Source: Anniella stebbinsi
Lineage: Eukaryota > Chordata > Lepidosauria > Squamata > Anniellidae
Length of the DNA: 64,000 bases
Assembly (NCBI GenBank): GCA_029215795.1
Contig: JARDYH010000001.1
Span: 181,357,654-181,421,653 of the forward strand
Direction: 5' to 3'
Made by a program: the position numbers and the translations under genes. Below are positions 25,101 through 36,296 of the stretch, piece after piece. Every line of letters begins with the position of its first letter. The first letter of the stretch is position 1. The notes below the pieces were generated by a model. That model had not been told where the DNA came from, did not search any database, and worked only from the letters and a program-made list of their open reading frames with translations.

Positions 25101-26009
25101 TTCCCTGATACACAATCCTCTTGCAACCGCCTTCATCGTGTCCCATACTATCCCATGAGAGTTTCGCTCTATTTCATTAATATCCCATATTGTCTGAATT
25201 TCTTTTTTCATTTTTTCAACTATACTTTTATAATTTAAAATCCTTGTATCCATTCTCCATCTCTTTGCTTCTCTATAATCCATTTTAATATCCATAGTCA
25301 TTAATACATGGTCCGTGACTTTAATAACTCCTATATCACATTCTATAATCTTAGATATCAAATTCTTTGACACAAAAATAAAATCTATCCTAGAATAACT
25401 CTTATACTTCGGTGAGTAAAAAGTATATTTCCTTTCTTCACCTTTTAATACTCTCCAAACATCCAATAATTCTTTTTCAACCATCAATTTACTTAAACCC
25501 ATTTTACCACCCCCTTTATAATCTCTCAAGATATTATCTTTGTCCTTTCCTTTATCTATCACCATATTAAAGTCACCTGCCATCACAATATTCATTTTCC
25601 CCATATCTCCCACAGCATTCAAGACTTCATCAAAGAATTCCATCTATTTCCCATTTGGTGCATATACATTAATCAATATATATTCCTCCTCCCCCACTGT
25701 ACAAAAAATTATCGAAAATCTTCCAGAATCATCCTTTTCCACTTTTTGTATATTAATACCACATTTTTTTGAAATTATTATTGCTACACCTCTCGCTTTA
25801 GAAGTACCAAATGCCTTCTCATAAACGCCCACATCCCTCATCCTAAGCTCATTTACACCTTCCTTCGATTGATGAGTTTCTTGCAAAAATATAACATCTG
25901 CTTTTCCTTTTTTTAACAATGTTTCTATCCTCTTCCTTTTTATAACAGTTCCCAGCCCTTTAACATTTAAAGTTGCAACTCTTAATTTATTTTCCATCTT
26001 CCCAGACAT
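22186..26009 (-). pseudogene. L1 ORF2 (endonuclease/reverse transcriptase), copy 1, frameshifted
   Basis: The start at 26009 opens an APE endonuclease (LNVKGLGTVIKRKR, FLQETHQ) that ends at a stop after ANGK at 25644. The frame continues at 25643 with AGDFNM and the SYSRIDFIF and TDHVLM motifs. Breaks follow near 24600, 24250 and 24010. RT motifs are scattered over the pieces: SYRPISLINQD, ALDIFKAFDCVEW, MFADDTLL (catalytic ADD retained). The C-terminal piece (24036-22186) is a 616-codon open run ending with the Cys-containing tail. Frame breaks make it non-functional. Confidence 0.9.
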
Positions 26010-26407
26010 AATACTCTACATTGGTCTCCCCCTGTGTTACATATACCTCCCTCCCTCTCCCTCCCCCCCCACACTTACCCCAAACTTCTCCCCCCCTCCT
26101 CACCAGACCCTCCTGGACAATGGTCCCAAATTATTTTAGAACTCTTCAGGGGGGGAAGCGACCTCATGATTCCGGAGTAATGGTAGACTCTCCCCTCCCT
26201 TAAAGTCTCTTCTTTCATCCTTTTTTAAACCAAAATTCATTCATTGACTACTTCCTCCTGCTGCACCTTCCTCCACATCGGTTCCTCCATCTGCAGTTTC
26301 ATCAATCAAACCCAGCTTCTCCAACAATTCCATCCCTTGCTCACATGATGTTATTCTGTGTTGTTTCCCCTGCCACACAAATATAAAAAAAAAATGGGTA
26401 TCCCCAG

Positions 26408-27166
26408 CTATAAGCAATAGCCTTCTTGCGCAGGGTTACCGTACACAGTCTCACACTTCCGCCACTGGACGGTTTGAGAACACAAATCATTATAAACCTG
26501 GATTGGTGTTGATTGAAGCATCGGTTGGCCAACTCGTCTAATTGCTTGCATTAACTTTTCTTTCTTATAATAATTCGCAAATTTAACAATTATATCCCTT
26601 GGGAACATTCCTCTTCTTTTATATCCCACCCTATGGATCCTTTCAATGTCCTCCAATTCCCACATTTCCTGGGAGTCCATTTCCCTAATCCATGCCAGTA
26701 TCATATCTCTCAAAGTCTTTGGATTTTCCCCGTGTTGCTCCTGAAAAGCTCTAATTCGGATGTTTACTCTTCTGTCTCTGTCCTCCAAGGCAATTAGACG
26801 CAGATCTATCTCTTGTAATTTGACTCCTTGCTGCCTGCTAACTTCTCTGTTTTCATCCGTCTGCTTCTCCAACGCTGACAGTTTCTCCACTATAGCTTGA
26901 AAGCCAGTTAAAATCTCCTTCTGTGATTCTGTAATATTGCTTTTAATTACTTTTTGAAATTTTTCCTCCTGCTTTGCCATAGCTTCATCCAGCATAGATT
27001 TAAAATTAGCCAGTAATTCCCCTGATGACATCTGTTGGCTTTCTTTAGCTGCTTTGGGAACAGCTCCTGCCTTAATTCCAGCTTTATGGTTCCCACTTCC
27101 AGTTGGAAGTGGAACTGTTCTCTCCTGCAGTCTGTCCTGCAACTTCTCCTGTGATTTATCCGACAT
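26408..27166 (-). pseudogene. L1 ORF1 (RNA-binding chaperone), copy 1, C-terminus shifted
   Basis: Starts MSDKSQEK, the same start motif as copy 2. A coiled-coil region (about residues 60-140) precedes an RRM opening at NIRIRAF, with PRDIIVKFANYYKKEKLMQA. The last part, with the AYSWGYP motif, is in another frame (26341-26532), so a frameshift near 26440 breaks the C-terminal domain. Confidence 0.88.
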
Positions 27167-27620
27167 TATTCTGGTAAGTCATTCCAGATTCTTATCAGAA
27201 GGATGTGTTCTGGGATTCCTCGTCCACTTAGGGCCAGTTGCGATTTTTTCTTGAAACTTTTTTTTCATCTGGCATTCAGCCAATTGCTCCATAAATCAGC
27301 AACCCACTCCCGTGAACTTTTAACACCCAAACACTCTTAACTCCTTCTTATCTCTTTTACTATGCCTCACTTATGAGGAGAAAAAATATTTTCTTCACAA
27401 AGTAATGTCTCAATCGCCAGACCCTGGCAGCTAGCCCAGATTTCCGGCCGCTATAAGCTTATCTCTCGCTCGTCCAATGCAGCATTAATTCCAATTCATA
27501 AATCTTTTTTGTAACTTACATTCCGTAGTCTCCAAGATAGGGATTTTATTGCTTATTAAATCGCTTCTTCCGGAGAGAGAAAATGTCCAGCCTCACTCCA
27601 TTCCTCCGAAGCCACGCCCC

Positions 27621-27813
27621 CCTTACAGACTTTCTGGCCAGCGACATCTTCTCTTTCTCCCCTTTCCAAAATCCCTTGAAGTCTTCCTCCTTCTCCTCTT
27701 ATCTCCCCTTTCCACTCCTCCTTTTCCCCTCACCCCTCTTTTTCTCCCCAACCACTCTCAACTGCCACCCCTTCCCCCTTCCCTTCTCCCATTACTATGA
27801 CAACCATGCCACG
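27621..27813 (-). repeat. Gypsy 3' LTR, proximal part (after L1)
   Basis: Aligns with 34686-34888, including the pyrimidine-rich block and ATGACAACCATGCCA. A candidate polypurine tract (GGGGGCGAAGAA on the minus strand) abuts its inner end near 27815-27830. Confidence 0.88.
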
Positions 27814-28666
27814 TTCTTCGCCCCCAGTTTTCGTAAGTCCATCCCTGGTCTCTTACTCTCCTTACAAATTAATTAACATCACTACGGTGGAACTTACTTT
27901 GTTCAAAACAAATCACAACAATAAGAAAATAATATTATAAAACAAATTATTGTACAACCAACACTACAACATCTTCTTGCAACTTTCATACTTCGTCTCA
28001 CTCTAACACTGTTTGATCCACCTCTGTGGAGGCATCGCCTTATTAGGTCTCCTAGAAATCCGCTGTTCGTGTGATATTGGCATGTTACCTAAAGCAAAAT
28101 CCCCCTTCCAAGGTGGCTCAGCAATGTCTTGTACACCTTCTCCCACCAAATCACCATCTTCTACATCTCCCTGCTTCCCCCACCTTTGTTCTTGAGCAAC
28201 TTCTCTTGATTCCAGACCAACGCCTCCACAAGCTATCCACACTCCCTCTCTCATATTTGGCAGATGCCAGGATGACCATTGTATAGCATTCTCCCACCAG
28301 TTCTGAGGTATGGCTCTCCCCTTTGCAGCATCCCCGGAGATACAGGATCTTTTGTTGTACATTTTCTTCTCTCACATCTATAAACTGTCTGTAATTCTCT
28401 ATCCCCGTATCAGATGGACAAAGTTTCAACTTATTTCTATGTACAGTTTTTCTTACTTCCCCAGTGACATTTGCTATTACAACAACAGGGACATTGTCAA
28501 ATAGCAGCTTAACTACTTCATAAATATCTTTCTCCCAATAATTTTCCAACTTATTCCTTCTTTCTTTTTTTTAACCACACTTTGTCTCCTACTTTTATTT
28601 CCAGCAACAGTAATCCTTCGTCATAACTCCTCTTTTGCTTACTCTGATCTTTATCAATATTAACCC
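27814..28666 (-). pseudogene. Gypsy integrase C-terminal region and 3' untranslated part
   Basis: From 28549 the minus strand encodes YWEKDIYEVVKLLFDN followed by GEVRKTVHRNKLKLCP, the SH3-like C-terminal domain typical of Ty3/gypsy integrases. A Ser/Glu/Trp-rich tail with shifts follows. Nothing is recognised between about 28000 and the polypurine tract. Confidence 0.6.
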
Positions 28667-29302
28667 TTACTTATTTATACAGTCTCTGCAATGATTAGGA
28701 CCAGTAGTCACAATCTGATCTTTTGTTTTGCTCCCAGTGACTATGTCAGCAGGTAACATCTCCCTTCTGCCAAACAGCAGATAAAAAGGTGCAAACCCTG
28801 TAGAATTCTGAATGGTGTTATTATAAAGGGACATCACTCCAGATAGATGATCTGACCAACATATTTTATCTCCTTTAGCCAATCCTCTCAGTAAGTTTAG
28901 CACCACTTGAACTATTCTCTCACACATCCCATTTCCTTGTGGATGATAGCTTGTAGTATGCATTTTCTTTATTCCGTATAATTGACACAATTCCCTACAT
29001 AACTTAGATTCAAAAGCTGTCCCTCTGTCTGTTAAAACTTTTTCTGGATATCCATAAACATTCACAAATTTCTCTACAAAAATCTTAGCTGTCACCTCGG
29101 CACTACAGTTTTTTGCAGGCACTGCTACTGCAAACCGAGTAAAGTGATCTACTATGGTAAGTATATATTGATATCCTTTTGTACATATTGGCACTTTCAA
29201 ATGGTCCAACGCCACCAATTCCAATGGCTGACTAGAAAGAATAGGCACTAGTGGTGCCTTTTCTTTTTTTAGCGATACCTTTTTTAAAATTACAGGTTTC
29301 AC
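28667..29302 (-). pseudogene. Gypsy integrase catalytic core
   Basis: A 211-codon open stretch carries the complete catalytic triad: the first Asp in LVALDHLKVP, the second in LTDRGTAFES, and the Glu in GNGMCERIVQ. YHPQGNG and PFYLLFGRRE, typical of gypsy integrases, are also present. The His-His-Cys-Cys N-terminal zinc domain lies upstream but is disrupted by stops and shifts. The fragment is cut off from the rest of pol. Confidence 0.85.
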
Positions 29303-29675
29303 ACTGACTAACCCAACCTTTTACATGTTTCTGCATATTTGGCCAGTAGAAATGAGCTCATAATAGGGCTTCTGTTTTTTCCATACCCCAATGTCCAGAG
29401 TCATTGTGATATCATTCTAGTAATTGAGGTACACACTCAGGAGGGACTACTGCTTGATACACCCTTTCAGATGTTTTAGGATGAAGAATAATCCTAAATA
29501 ACTTTCCTTATCACTAACTTTGACTGTTGTTTCATTAAGCACAACTTTTCTTTAGTTAATTGTCTCCTGGCAATTTCTCTTTCAGTTCCTTTACCACTTA
29601 ACCATCATTTTACCCAAGCAATATTTTCATTTTTATTTTGCAACCCTGCCCAATCTTCCTCCTCATTCCCAATTT

Positions 29676-30068
29676 CTAATATTTGTGGTAAGACAATATT
29701 GCTTTTTCTCTCTTATCCTTGTTCCAACATGCTCTGACAGTTTCAATGGGTATATGCACCCAACAAGGCATTTCCACTTCCTCCTCCAAATCCGTTTCCT
29801 CTTCTTCCAGAGATCCTCCTAATCTCGAAAGAATATCTGTATTCAAATTATGCTTTCCAGGTCTGAATTTTATACTCAAATTAAAGTTGGCCAAATGGAA
29901 AACCCACTTCTGTTCCAACACTCCTAACGTTGCTGTTCCCAAATAAACAAGTGGGTTATTATCTGTCAAGACTTCAAAAGGAACATCTGTTAAATGGTTC
30001 TTAAACTTTTCTGTGATTGCCCAGACTAGAGCCAATAACTCCAGTTTGAAAGAACTATAATTCTCCAT
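29676..30068 (-). pseudogene. Gypsy RNase H domain
   Basis: Shows the motifs SFKLELLALVWA, FEVLTDNNPLVYL and FRPGKHNLNTDILSR in the order of a Ty3/gypsy RNase H. It is open over 130 codons. The acidic tail leads into a degraded linker before integrase. Confidence 0.82.
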
Positions 30069-30399
30069 ATGTCTCTCACTCTGTTTCAGGCTGCGACTAC
30101 CATATGCAATTACCTTTTGCTCCTATGCCAACACAGCTCCCAGTCTTTCAAAACTGACATTGGTGTACACCTTAAAAGACAAACTGTAATCTGGGTATGA
30201 TAAGATTGGGACAGAAGTTAACTCAGTCTTCACATCCTCAAAAGCTAATTGGCAGGCTGGTGTCTAGTTAATAGTGAGGTCTCACTTTTCCATTTTCGCT
30301 CCTTGCAAAAGAGCAATTAATGGTCTTCCTTTCTTTGAAAAGCTCTTAATAAACTTTCTATAATAACCTGCAAATCCTAAAATTGTCTTACTTGATGCA

Positions 30400-31542
30400 C
30401 AGTCCTGGGAACCTTCCATTCCTTAAGTCTTCAAATCTTTTCAGGGTCAGGAGCCACTCCAGCTGCTGATATAACATGCCCCACATACTGCACTTCCTCT
30501 TTAAAGAGGAAGCACTTCACCAGCTTAATCTTGAGGCCCCTCTGTCCCAGTCTAGTAAACACAACACCCAGATGTTCCACATGTTCTTCAAAACTTTTGG
30601 AAAATACTATTATATCATCAAGATATAGGAGGACAGATTCAAAATGCAAACATCATACAGGAGAAGGCGGCTGGAACATTGGATAGTCCAAAAGGCTATC
30701 CTTTTGAAGAAACTCGTAAATCCCCTTAGGGGTCGTGAATGCCATCTTCTCTCAATCTTCTGGTGCCATAGGAATCTGCCAATACCCACTTGCAAAATCA
30801 AGGGTGGAGAACCATTTAGCGAAGACGCTAATGCATCCTCCACACAGTGATGGGTGTGCATCCAGATGAGTTAACTTATTTAACTTTCTATAATCCACAC
30901 AAAAATGCAATATCCCATCTTTCTTTTTAACTAAAACAATGGGTGCAGACCAAGGGCAAAACTCTCCACTATTACTCCTGCATCCTTCATTTCCTGCACC
31001 ATTTTTCTTACTGGTTGATACCATTTAAGAGGGATGCCTTGGAACGTTTCTTTTATGGGAGGGTGTGTAGTAACAATCCTGTGTTCAACTCCCACTGCCT
31101 TCCCAAAGTCACTAGCATGCTTTGAAAACACTGAACTGTGTCGATGTATCAATTCCTTAATTATGCCTTGCTGACTTGCATCTAATTTCTCTAAGGACAC
31201 ATTGATGTTCTTCAACCACTGTTCATCACCTTCCGAATTGCACTTCCCCAATGCTTGGTTACATGTCCATAATTGTTCATACATCTCCACACAAGTCGCC
31301 ATCCCTAACTCCTGCTGTGGGACAAGTTTAAGAATGCCATTGGTAAAATTGCACATTCTCACTGGGATAAGATCTTGTCTAACCTCCACCAAATTCCTTC
31401 CTATTCGCCAATCTGGGTGTCTTAAAGAATCTTCTTTTAAAAGAGTACATTTCTGTCCTCTTTTTGGAACTTTTACTCTTCCTAGCACTAAGGTCTCAGT
31501 CCTTGTGGGAATCTCTATTATTTTATTAGCAGCACTAGTCAC
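30400..31542 (-). pseudogene. Gypsy reverse transcriptase
   Basis: The upstream piece (31542-30931) includes RHSSVFSKHASDFG, which leads into RT. Then come WSAPIVLVKKKDG and CVDYRKLNKLT (to about 30880) and TLDFASGYWQIPMAPED (near 30760). The catalytic YLDD box is in LLYLDDIIVFSKSFEEH (near 30610). Frameshifts near 30930, 30850 and 30650 break it. The order and YLDD box match Ty3/gypsy rather than retroviral (YxDD with different flanks) RT. Confidence 0.85.
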
Positions 31543-31608
31543 TTTCCCAACCCTTCTGTTGACATCGGTGTATCCTACATAGTTCTGTACGCCCTGCCAA
31601 ACATGTTT

Positions 31609-31932
31609 CTATGCAGCTTGATTGGTCCTTCCCTCACTTTCCTGCAGTTTCTCCAAGAGCTCAGGAATGCACTCCTGTAATATGTTCATACCAATTGTTA
31701 GGGGGAGAAGATCTTTGCTTTCCACTGCCACCACAATACAGCTCTGCTGGCCCATTAGTTTACCTAAACATTCCATTTCCTTTTCCACATATCCTACTTG
31801 AGGGATTTCCTGAGTGTTTCCACCAATAAGAGGGGCCCAGCCCTGAAGCAAACACTTTATTTCTCTCCTGCTCCAATGCTGTAAAATTTTCCCTAACTGT
31901 ATTGTGGTTAATTGAGAGCCGGTATCAATCAA
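31609..31932 (-). pseudogene. Gypsy aspartic protease
   Basis: Contains the active-site motif IDTGSQLT and the downstream hydrophobic segment LLPLTIGMNIL. It is open over about 107 codons but cut from both gag and RT by stops. It sits between the gag zinc knuckle and RT, as expected in a gypsy gag-pol. Confidence 0.75.
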
Positions 31933-32104
31933 AGCAGGTACACTGATCCCTCCAGATCTGACTAGGCCTATTGGTCGTTTTCCTATTAACCTCTCCTCTA
32001 ATTTCTCTGGGGAGTGCTGTTGTTGATTCTGCCCCGATGTTGCTCCCCTGAACCCAAGGCTGCATCGTTTAATGGTGACCTACACTGTCGAGCAATATGT
32101 CCTG

Positions 32105-32235
32105 GGCTAGATCTACACCAAGCAGGATAAAACACTGTGAAAACATTTTGAGAACTGTATATGGAGTGTGTCATGGTCCCCAATAGTTGTCAAAACTGTT
32201 ATAAACCGTTTTAAAGCAGTAGTGTAGATCCTGCC
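32105..32235. mobile_element. 131-bp MITE with CTG target duplication
   Basis: Termini are GGCTAGATCTACAC and, inverted, GGCAGGATCTACAC. CTG flanks both sides (32102-32104 and 32236-32238), a Harbinger-type CWG duplication. Excision restores a regular C-x2-C-x4-H-x4-C gag zinc knuckle reading frame, which fixes the boundaries. Confidence 0.85.
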
Positions 32236-32639
32236 CTGATCTCTTACAATGGTAACAGATAAAGTGGTCAAGATCATCCCATTCAAAGTGCCTTGTGGAA
32301 AAATTCTGGTTGGAGTCAGTTTTACACTCTCTTTGTCATCTGTCTATTTTCCTCTGCCGTTGATTCTCTTCCCTTAACTCCATTGCCAATTCCTTAAACT
32401 TCTCCTTAACTCCATTGCCAATTCCTTAAACTTTAAGCATCTCCTCCATTCCCACCTTCTTTTCCTCCCTCTCCCCTCTTTGTGTCAGAACACAAGATTC
32501 CAACGGTTGCACCATGTTTTGCCACTCTGTCTTTTCCTTCTTTGACTCTTGTTCCCACTATTGTAAAGCCAGTTCCTAAAACTCCCAGAAGACTTCCCAT
32601 GGGTGCTGGCTTCAATGCAGCCATAATTGTCTACTCAGG

Positions 32640-32797
32640 GCATGTTTTTATGATGTTTAAATGCAGTTTTAATAATGTGTGCCACGTTTTAATCAGTTTT
32701 ATGTATTTTATCATATTTTATACTTACTGTTGTTCCCCGCCTCGATCCAAACAGAGAGGCAGGTAAGAAATAAATTATTGTTATTATTATTATCTCT
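32640..32797 (+). mobile_element. Retroposon 3' tail with (ATT)n
   Basis: A sequence ending CCCGCCTCGATCCAAACAGA, then AGAAATAAATTATTG and ATT triplets, interrupts gag. A related GATCGAGGCGGGGAACACC fragment lies inverted at about 60856. It looks like the 3' end of a SINE or short LINE; the left boundary is approximate. Confidence 0.5.
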
Positions 32798-32943
32798 CAT
32801 TCCCTCAATAACTTTATCCTTTAATTTTCCCTTTGTATTTCCTAAACTACCAGGTTCCAGATGCTCAATAGCCCTGGTCTGTTCCTCCAACCTATGTATA
32901 AAATGTAGCAAAGGCTCCTCTAAACAGTGTTTACATGAAAAGT

Positions 32944-34041
32944 AGAGATGTGCAATGGATTGGACCCGATCCACAATCTGGGCCCAATCCGGCCAAAATC
33001 GGAACGTTAATTAATGATTCTGATTTTTAAAAAATGGAGGTCTGATTTTTTCCGATCCGATTTCTCCCCCCCCCCCCCCCCCGATTTTGATCGGGAAAAA
33101 TTGGAAAATCGGACCTCCATTTTTTGTGTTTTTGCCATAGGCTTGCATTAGGGGAAAGAAAGCTTTCCCCCAATGCAAGTCTATGGGGAAAACATGAGGG
33201 CGGGTGACTGGGGACCTCCCTCCCGCCACTCACGCTCCTTATCTGCTGCTTCCTCGCTGCCATCCGTTGCCCCAATCTACTGAGAAGCAGGCTTTGTGGC
33301 CTGCCTCTCAGTACAGCATCACCCAGTGCTCTACTGACAGGCAGGCTGCAAAGCCTGTTTCTCAGTAGATTGGACCTGCAGGCTGCAGCGGACAGAAGCA
33401 GATGGCCCTGGCAGGTAAGGAGCGTAAGTGGGGGGGAGGAGGACCTGCTGGGGCCACCCGTTTCTGTCCGCTGTGGCAGCGGATGGAAGCGGACAGCCCC
33501 GGCAGGTAAGGAGCACAACTGGGGGGAGGGGGAGGTCCCCACTTACCTGCCGGGGCAGCCCACTTCCGTCCGCTGCCACCCGCTGGTCGAATCTATTGAG
33601 AAACAGGTTTCGCGGCCTGCCTCTCAGTAGAGCACCGGGTAATGACGTAATCACCTGGCGCTCTACTGAGAACTAGGCCGCGAAGCCTGTTTCGGAAGCG
33701 GATGGAAGCGGACAGAAGTGGGTGCCCCGGCAGGTAAGGAGCATGAATGGGGGGAGGGACAGGGAGGGAGGGAGGGAGGGGGAATTAGGTCCCCATTCAC
33801 TCGCCCCCATGTTTTTGCCATAGGCCTGCATTGGGGGAAAGCTTTCTTTCCCCCAATGTAAGCCTATGGCGAAAACACCTAAAATGGTGTCCGATCTGAA
33901 AATCAGATGTCCAATTTTCGGATCGGAATTGGTTCCTAATTGAACCGGGAAGCCTCCAATCCGATTCGATCCATTCCGAGGCACCAGTTCCGGTTCCGAT
34001 TCCGATTCTGATCCGATTTCTTGGGTCCATGCACACCACTA
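32944..34041. mobile_element. Non-autonomous hAT-like fold-back element, second copy
   Basis: Same family as 4291-5560. The ends are TAGAGATGTGCA and TGCACACCACTA. Arms are GATCGGAT-rich, two CCCCCAATG hairpins sit near 33135 and 33840, and inverted GC-rich units contain GGCAGGTAAGG. The duplicated flank is only about 5 bp (AAAAG), shorter than the expected 8. It is inserted in gypsy gag. Confidence 0.8.
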
Positions 34042-34443
34042 AAAGAACTGTCCTTGCATTTGAGAAATAGTCTTGTTATCAAATATAGCAGCCAAATTTT
34101 TTTAAAACCGGATCAACTGTTGCCTTTTGTTCTGGGGTCCAAGTCCTTGCTTCCTTCTGGGCTGCACCATCCAACTGTCCCAATATAATCCCCACCTGCT
34201 GTGTATCAGGGATCTGATAAAGTTTTAGCACCCCTTCCATTCTTTCCCGAAAGTCAGTTAAAGCAGCACCTCTTCTCGGCTCCCCAGAACAGGTTGGAAA
34301 CCAGGGGGCTCCAGCATAGTAAGGGGGCATAGGGAGGGCAATGGGGATTTGTCTTTCAGGACCCTGTATGTCCCCATCTTCCATGTTTGCCTAAGCCCTC
34401 AAGTGCCCTTTTCCAGATCCTGTTCATGACATCAAAATAACGA

Positions 34444-34888
34444 TGTGACCGTTTGTAAGGAATCTGGGTGAGCCACCGGAACTTAAACAAACACAGAAGT
34501 CCTTCGTTTAACAAAACTTTAACATTTATTATTAACAACTTAACAATTAACATTTCCTAAATTGTCTCAACTATTAAATAACTGTCCCAACTGTTCTTGC
34601 AGAGCTCTGCACATTGCCCAGGTAAACTTGATGACACTCCCAATGCGCTGTTGAACGTAGCAGAGGCTGCCCAATTCTCTGCTCCTTACAGACCTTCTGG
34701 CCAGCGACATCTTCTCTTTCTCCTCTTTCCAAAATCCTTTGAAGTCTTCTTCCTTCTCTTCTGCTTCCTCCTCTTATCTCCCCTTTCCACTCTTCCTTTT
34801 CCCCTCACTCCTCTTTTTCTCCCCAACCACTCTCAACTGCCACCCCTTTTCCCTTCCCTTCTTCCGTTACTATGACAACCATGCCACA
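34444..34888 (-). repeat. Gypsy 5' LTR, 445 bp
   Basis: Complete LTR, in + orientation TGTGACCGTTTG to CCATGCCACA. It matches the left LTR over its whole length apart from the L1 insertion, with scattered substitutions. No canonical TGG primer-binding start follows it immediately. Confidence 0.9.
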
Positions 34889-35039
34889 CCAACAAGCCAT
34901 GCCACCCAGGTTCGGCCAGCATGGCAAGCCACACTAGCGAGGACAATTTGGGGAATCCAGATGAGACTTGCAGCAAGGGAAATAAGCCACCATGGCTTAT
35001 TTCCCTCACTGCGATCTTGTGAACCACCCCCATATCTTT

Positions 35040-35210
35040 GAATAGCAGATACCATTCTGGCGGACAAATGATGGGGTGTCCTGTTGATTTCAGGATCTGC
35101 TTTGGAGCTTCCTGGAGAAGCCACTGTTTGGCTGGCTACTGTAGCAAATGGCAAGAAGCACTAGATGGTCTGTTGGTCTAATCCAGCAGGGCTTTACTTC
35201 TTGTTAACCT
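35040..35210 (+). mobile_element. CR1-like 3' end fragment
   Basis: Carries TGGTCTAATCCAGCAGGGCT and TTCTTGTTAA, the usual 3' terminus of reptilian CR1-like elements. It resembles the end of the CR1 at 17335 in inverse orientation. The left boundary is uncertain. Confidence 0.55.
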
Positions 35211-35716
35211 GCAGCTGGCCTTGGAGGAGACACAAACGTGGCTGCAGAGGGGACCAGAGCGTTTTCCCCACCATTCCTCCTCCTCCTCCTCCACTGCACG
35301 GCTGGCTCTTACACCTTAAGCAGAGTGAGGCATCTGCTGCAGGTGGTGCTCACTGGGGCTGCCGGGCTGGGCAGAGTGAGGTGTTGGAGGACTGAGCTGT
35401 GCGTCCACAGATGGCCTGCCCAGAACCCCCTCAGCTAGCCTGCTACTTTAAGATGCAGTAGACGAAGCTGCCCCATTGCCAGCGTTGAAGTAAGGTTCAA
35501 CTGCCAGACTGGTGGGTTTCTAATGTGGAAGGGGGTTGGGGGAGGAGCACCATCTTTTTCTTTCCCTCCAGCAGCAAAAGGGCTTGGGCTGGCTCTTACG
35601 CAGCCATGTGGACTATTCAAGGCATGTGCTGCCCTTGTTCCTCTTTCTCTACCTGACTGCCAACCTAGACTGCCAAGTGGAGAAGCACAAATCCTGGGTA
35701 AGACAAATGACAGCAG
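35211..35716. other. Non-coding spacer
   Basis: GC-rich sequence with (TCC)n near 35275. No gene or repeat family recognised. Confidence 0.4.
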
Positions 35717-35893
35717 TAGGGTGACCCTATGGCAAGGAGGACAGGGGGGCTCCTGTATCTTTAACTGTTGTGATGAAGAGGGAGTTTCACCAGGTGCAGC
35801 ATGCATACAAATGACACCTGCTGAAATGCCCTTTTCTATGCAACTGTTAAAGATACAGGAGCCCCCCGTCCTCCTTGCCATAGGGTCACCCTA
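35717..35893. mobile_element. Palindromic MITE, 177 bp (mariner-type TA flank)
   Basis: TAGGGTGACCCTATGGCAAG and its inverted counterpart bound the unit, with long arms including GGCTCCTGTATCTTTAAC. The terminal TA may be the duplicated target. Related copies lie at about 61090-61230 and repeatedly at 63110-64000. Confidence 0.75.
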
Positions 35894-36296
35894 GACCGCA
35901 GGAAGAAAAGGAAGCAAGTGGAAAACACTGCCTTAACCCATTCATTCCTTTCTTCTAAAGCCAAAGGCGGGCAAGCATGGATGAGGAGGAGCACAGGCAT
36001 GAGCCCACTGGGAAGTAAATCACGTTACAACAGAGGAGGAGAGAGGGAAGACCGAGGCAGGGAAAGAGGCACAACAGAAAAGCAGCATCCTAACAATAAT
36101 AGACCGATGGGATGAGCTGGACCATGAGCTTTAGCATGCAGCCTGTTTCACAGAATGCATCACATTTGACATTATGCATCCGATAACATTTCAGGTGGGG
36201 CAACACACATATAGTATTTCCCCACTAGAATTTCTGCCCATAGCATGATTAAGACTATCAGAAACTGGCTCTTCCTCTGCACAGAGTAGTTTCTAT
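35894..36296. other. Non-coding spacer
   Basis: No gene recognised. Purine-rich near 36030-36080. Confidence 0.4.

Larger units (their letters stand above)
22030..27620 (-). mobile_element. Full-length L1 LINE, copy 1 (5.6 kb), with 15-bp target duplication
   Basis: The unit is flanked by CCTTACAGACTTTCT at 22015-22029 and 27621-27635. The minus-strand 5' end begins GGGGGCGTGGC, the same start as L1 copy 2, so both are full length. Two reading-frame blocks, ORF1 then ORF2, follow a GC-richer leader of about 450 bp. The 3' tail is a (TA)n run instead of poly(A). It lies within a gypsy LTR, so it is younger than that element. Confidence 0.92.
31998..34384 (-). pseudogene. Gypsy gag, interrupted by three insertions
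   Basis: The 5' piece (34384-34079) includes a capsid-like segment with YYAGAPWFPTCSG and GIILGQLDGAAQKEA. A frameshift occurs in the A-run near 34100. The coding then continues on the far side of the hAT-like element (32944-34041) at about 32940-32798 with CKHCLEEPLLHF. It is broken again by a retroposon tail. The CCHC zinc knuckle is split between 32236-32260 and 32070-32104 by a 131-bp MITE. Confidence 0.7.
21775..34888 (-). mobile_element. Ty3/gypsy LTR retrotransposon, decayed, with nested insertions
   Basis: Two LTRs in the same orientation flank gag, protease, RT, RNase H and integrase remnants, in the gypsy order with integrase after RNase H, all on the minus strand. In element orientation the LTR starts TGTGGCATGG and ends CAGTCACA. 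The pentamers flanking the whole unit (CCCCA and CCAAC) do not match, so a target duplication is not preserved. No envelope-like frame was seen between integrase and the 3' LTR. Nested insertions are a full-length L1 in the 3' LTR and, in gag, a hAT-like element, a SINE-like tail and a 131-bp MITE. Every domain carries stops or shifts; the element is dead. Confidence 0.85.

Noticed and set aside
27549..27876. Pro/Leu-rich plus-strand frames
   Set aside because: They are translations of the pyrimidine-rich part of the gypsy LTR and appear again in the other LTR at 34597-35041.
21770..34893. 5-bp target duplication for the gypsy element
   Set aside because: The flanking pentamers CCCCA and CCAAC differ at two of five positions; not accepted as a duplication.
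35435..35894. Opposing frames of 148 and 123 codons
   Set aside because: They run through the palindromic MITE at 35717-35893 and mirror each other because of its inverted repeat.
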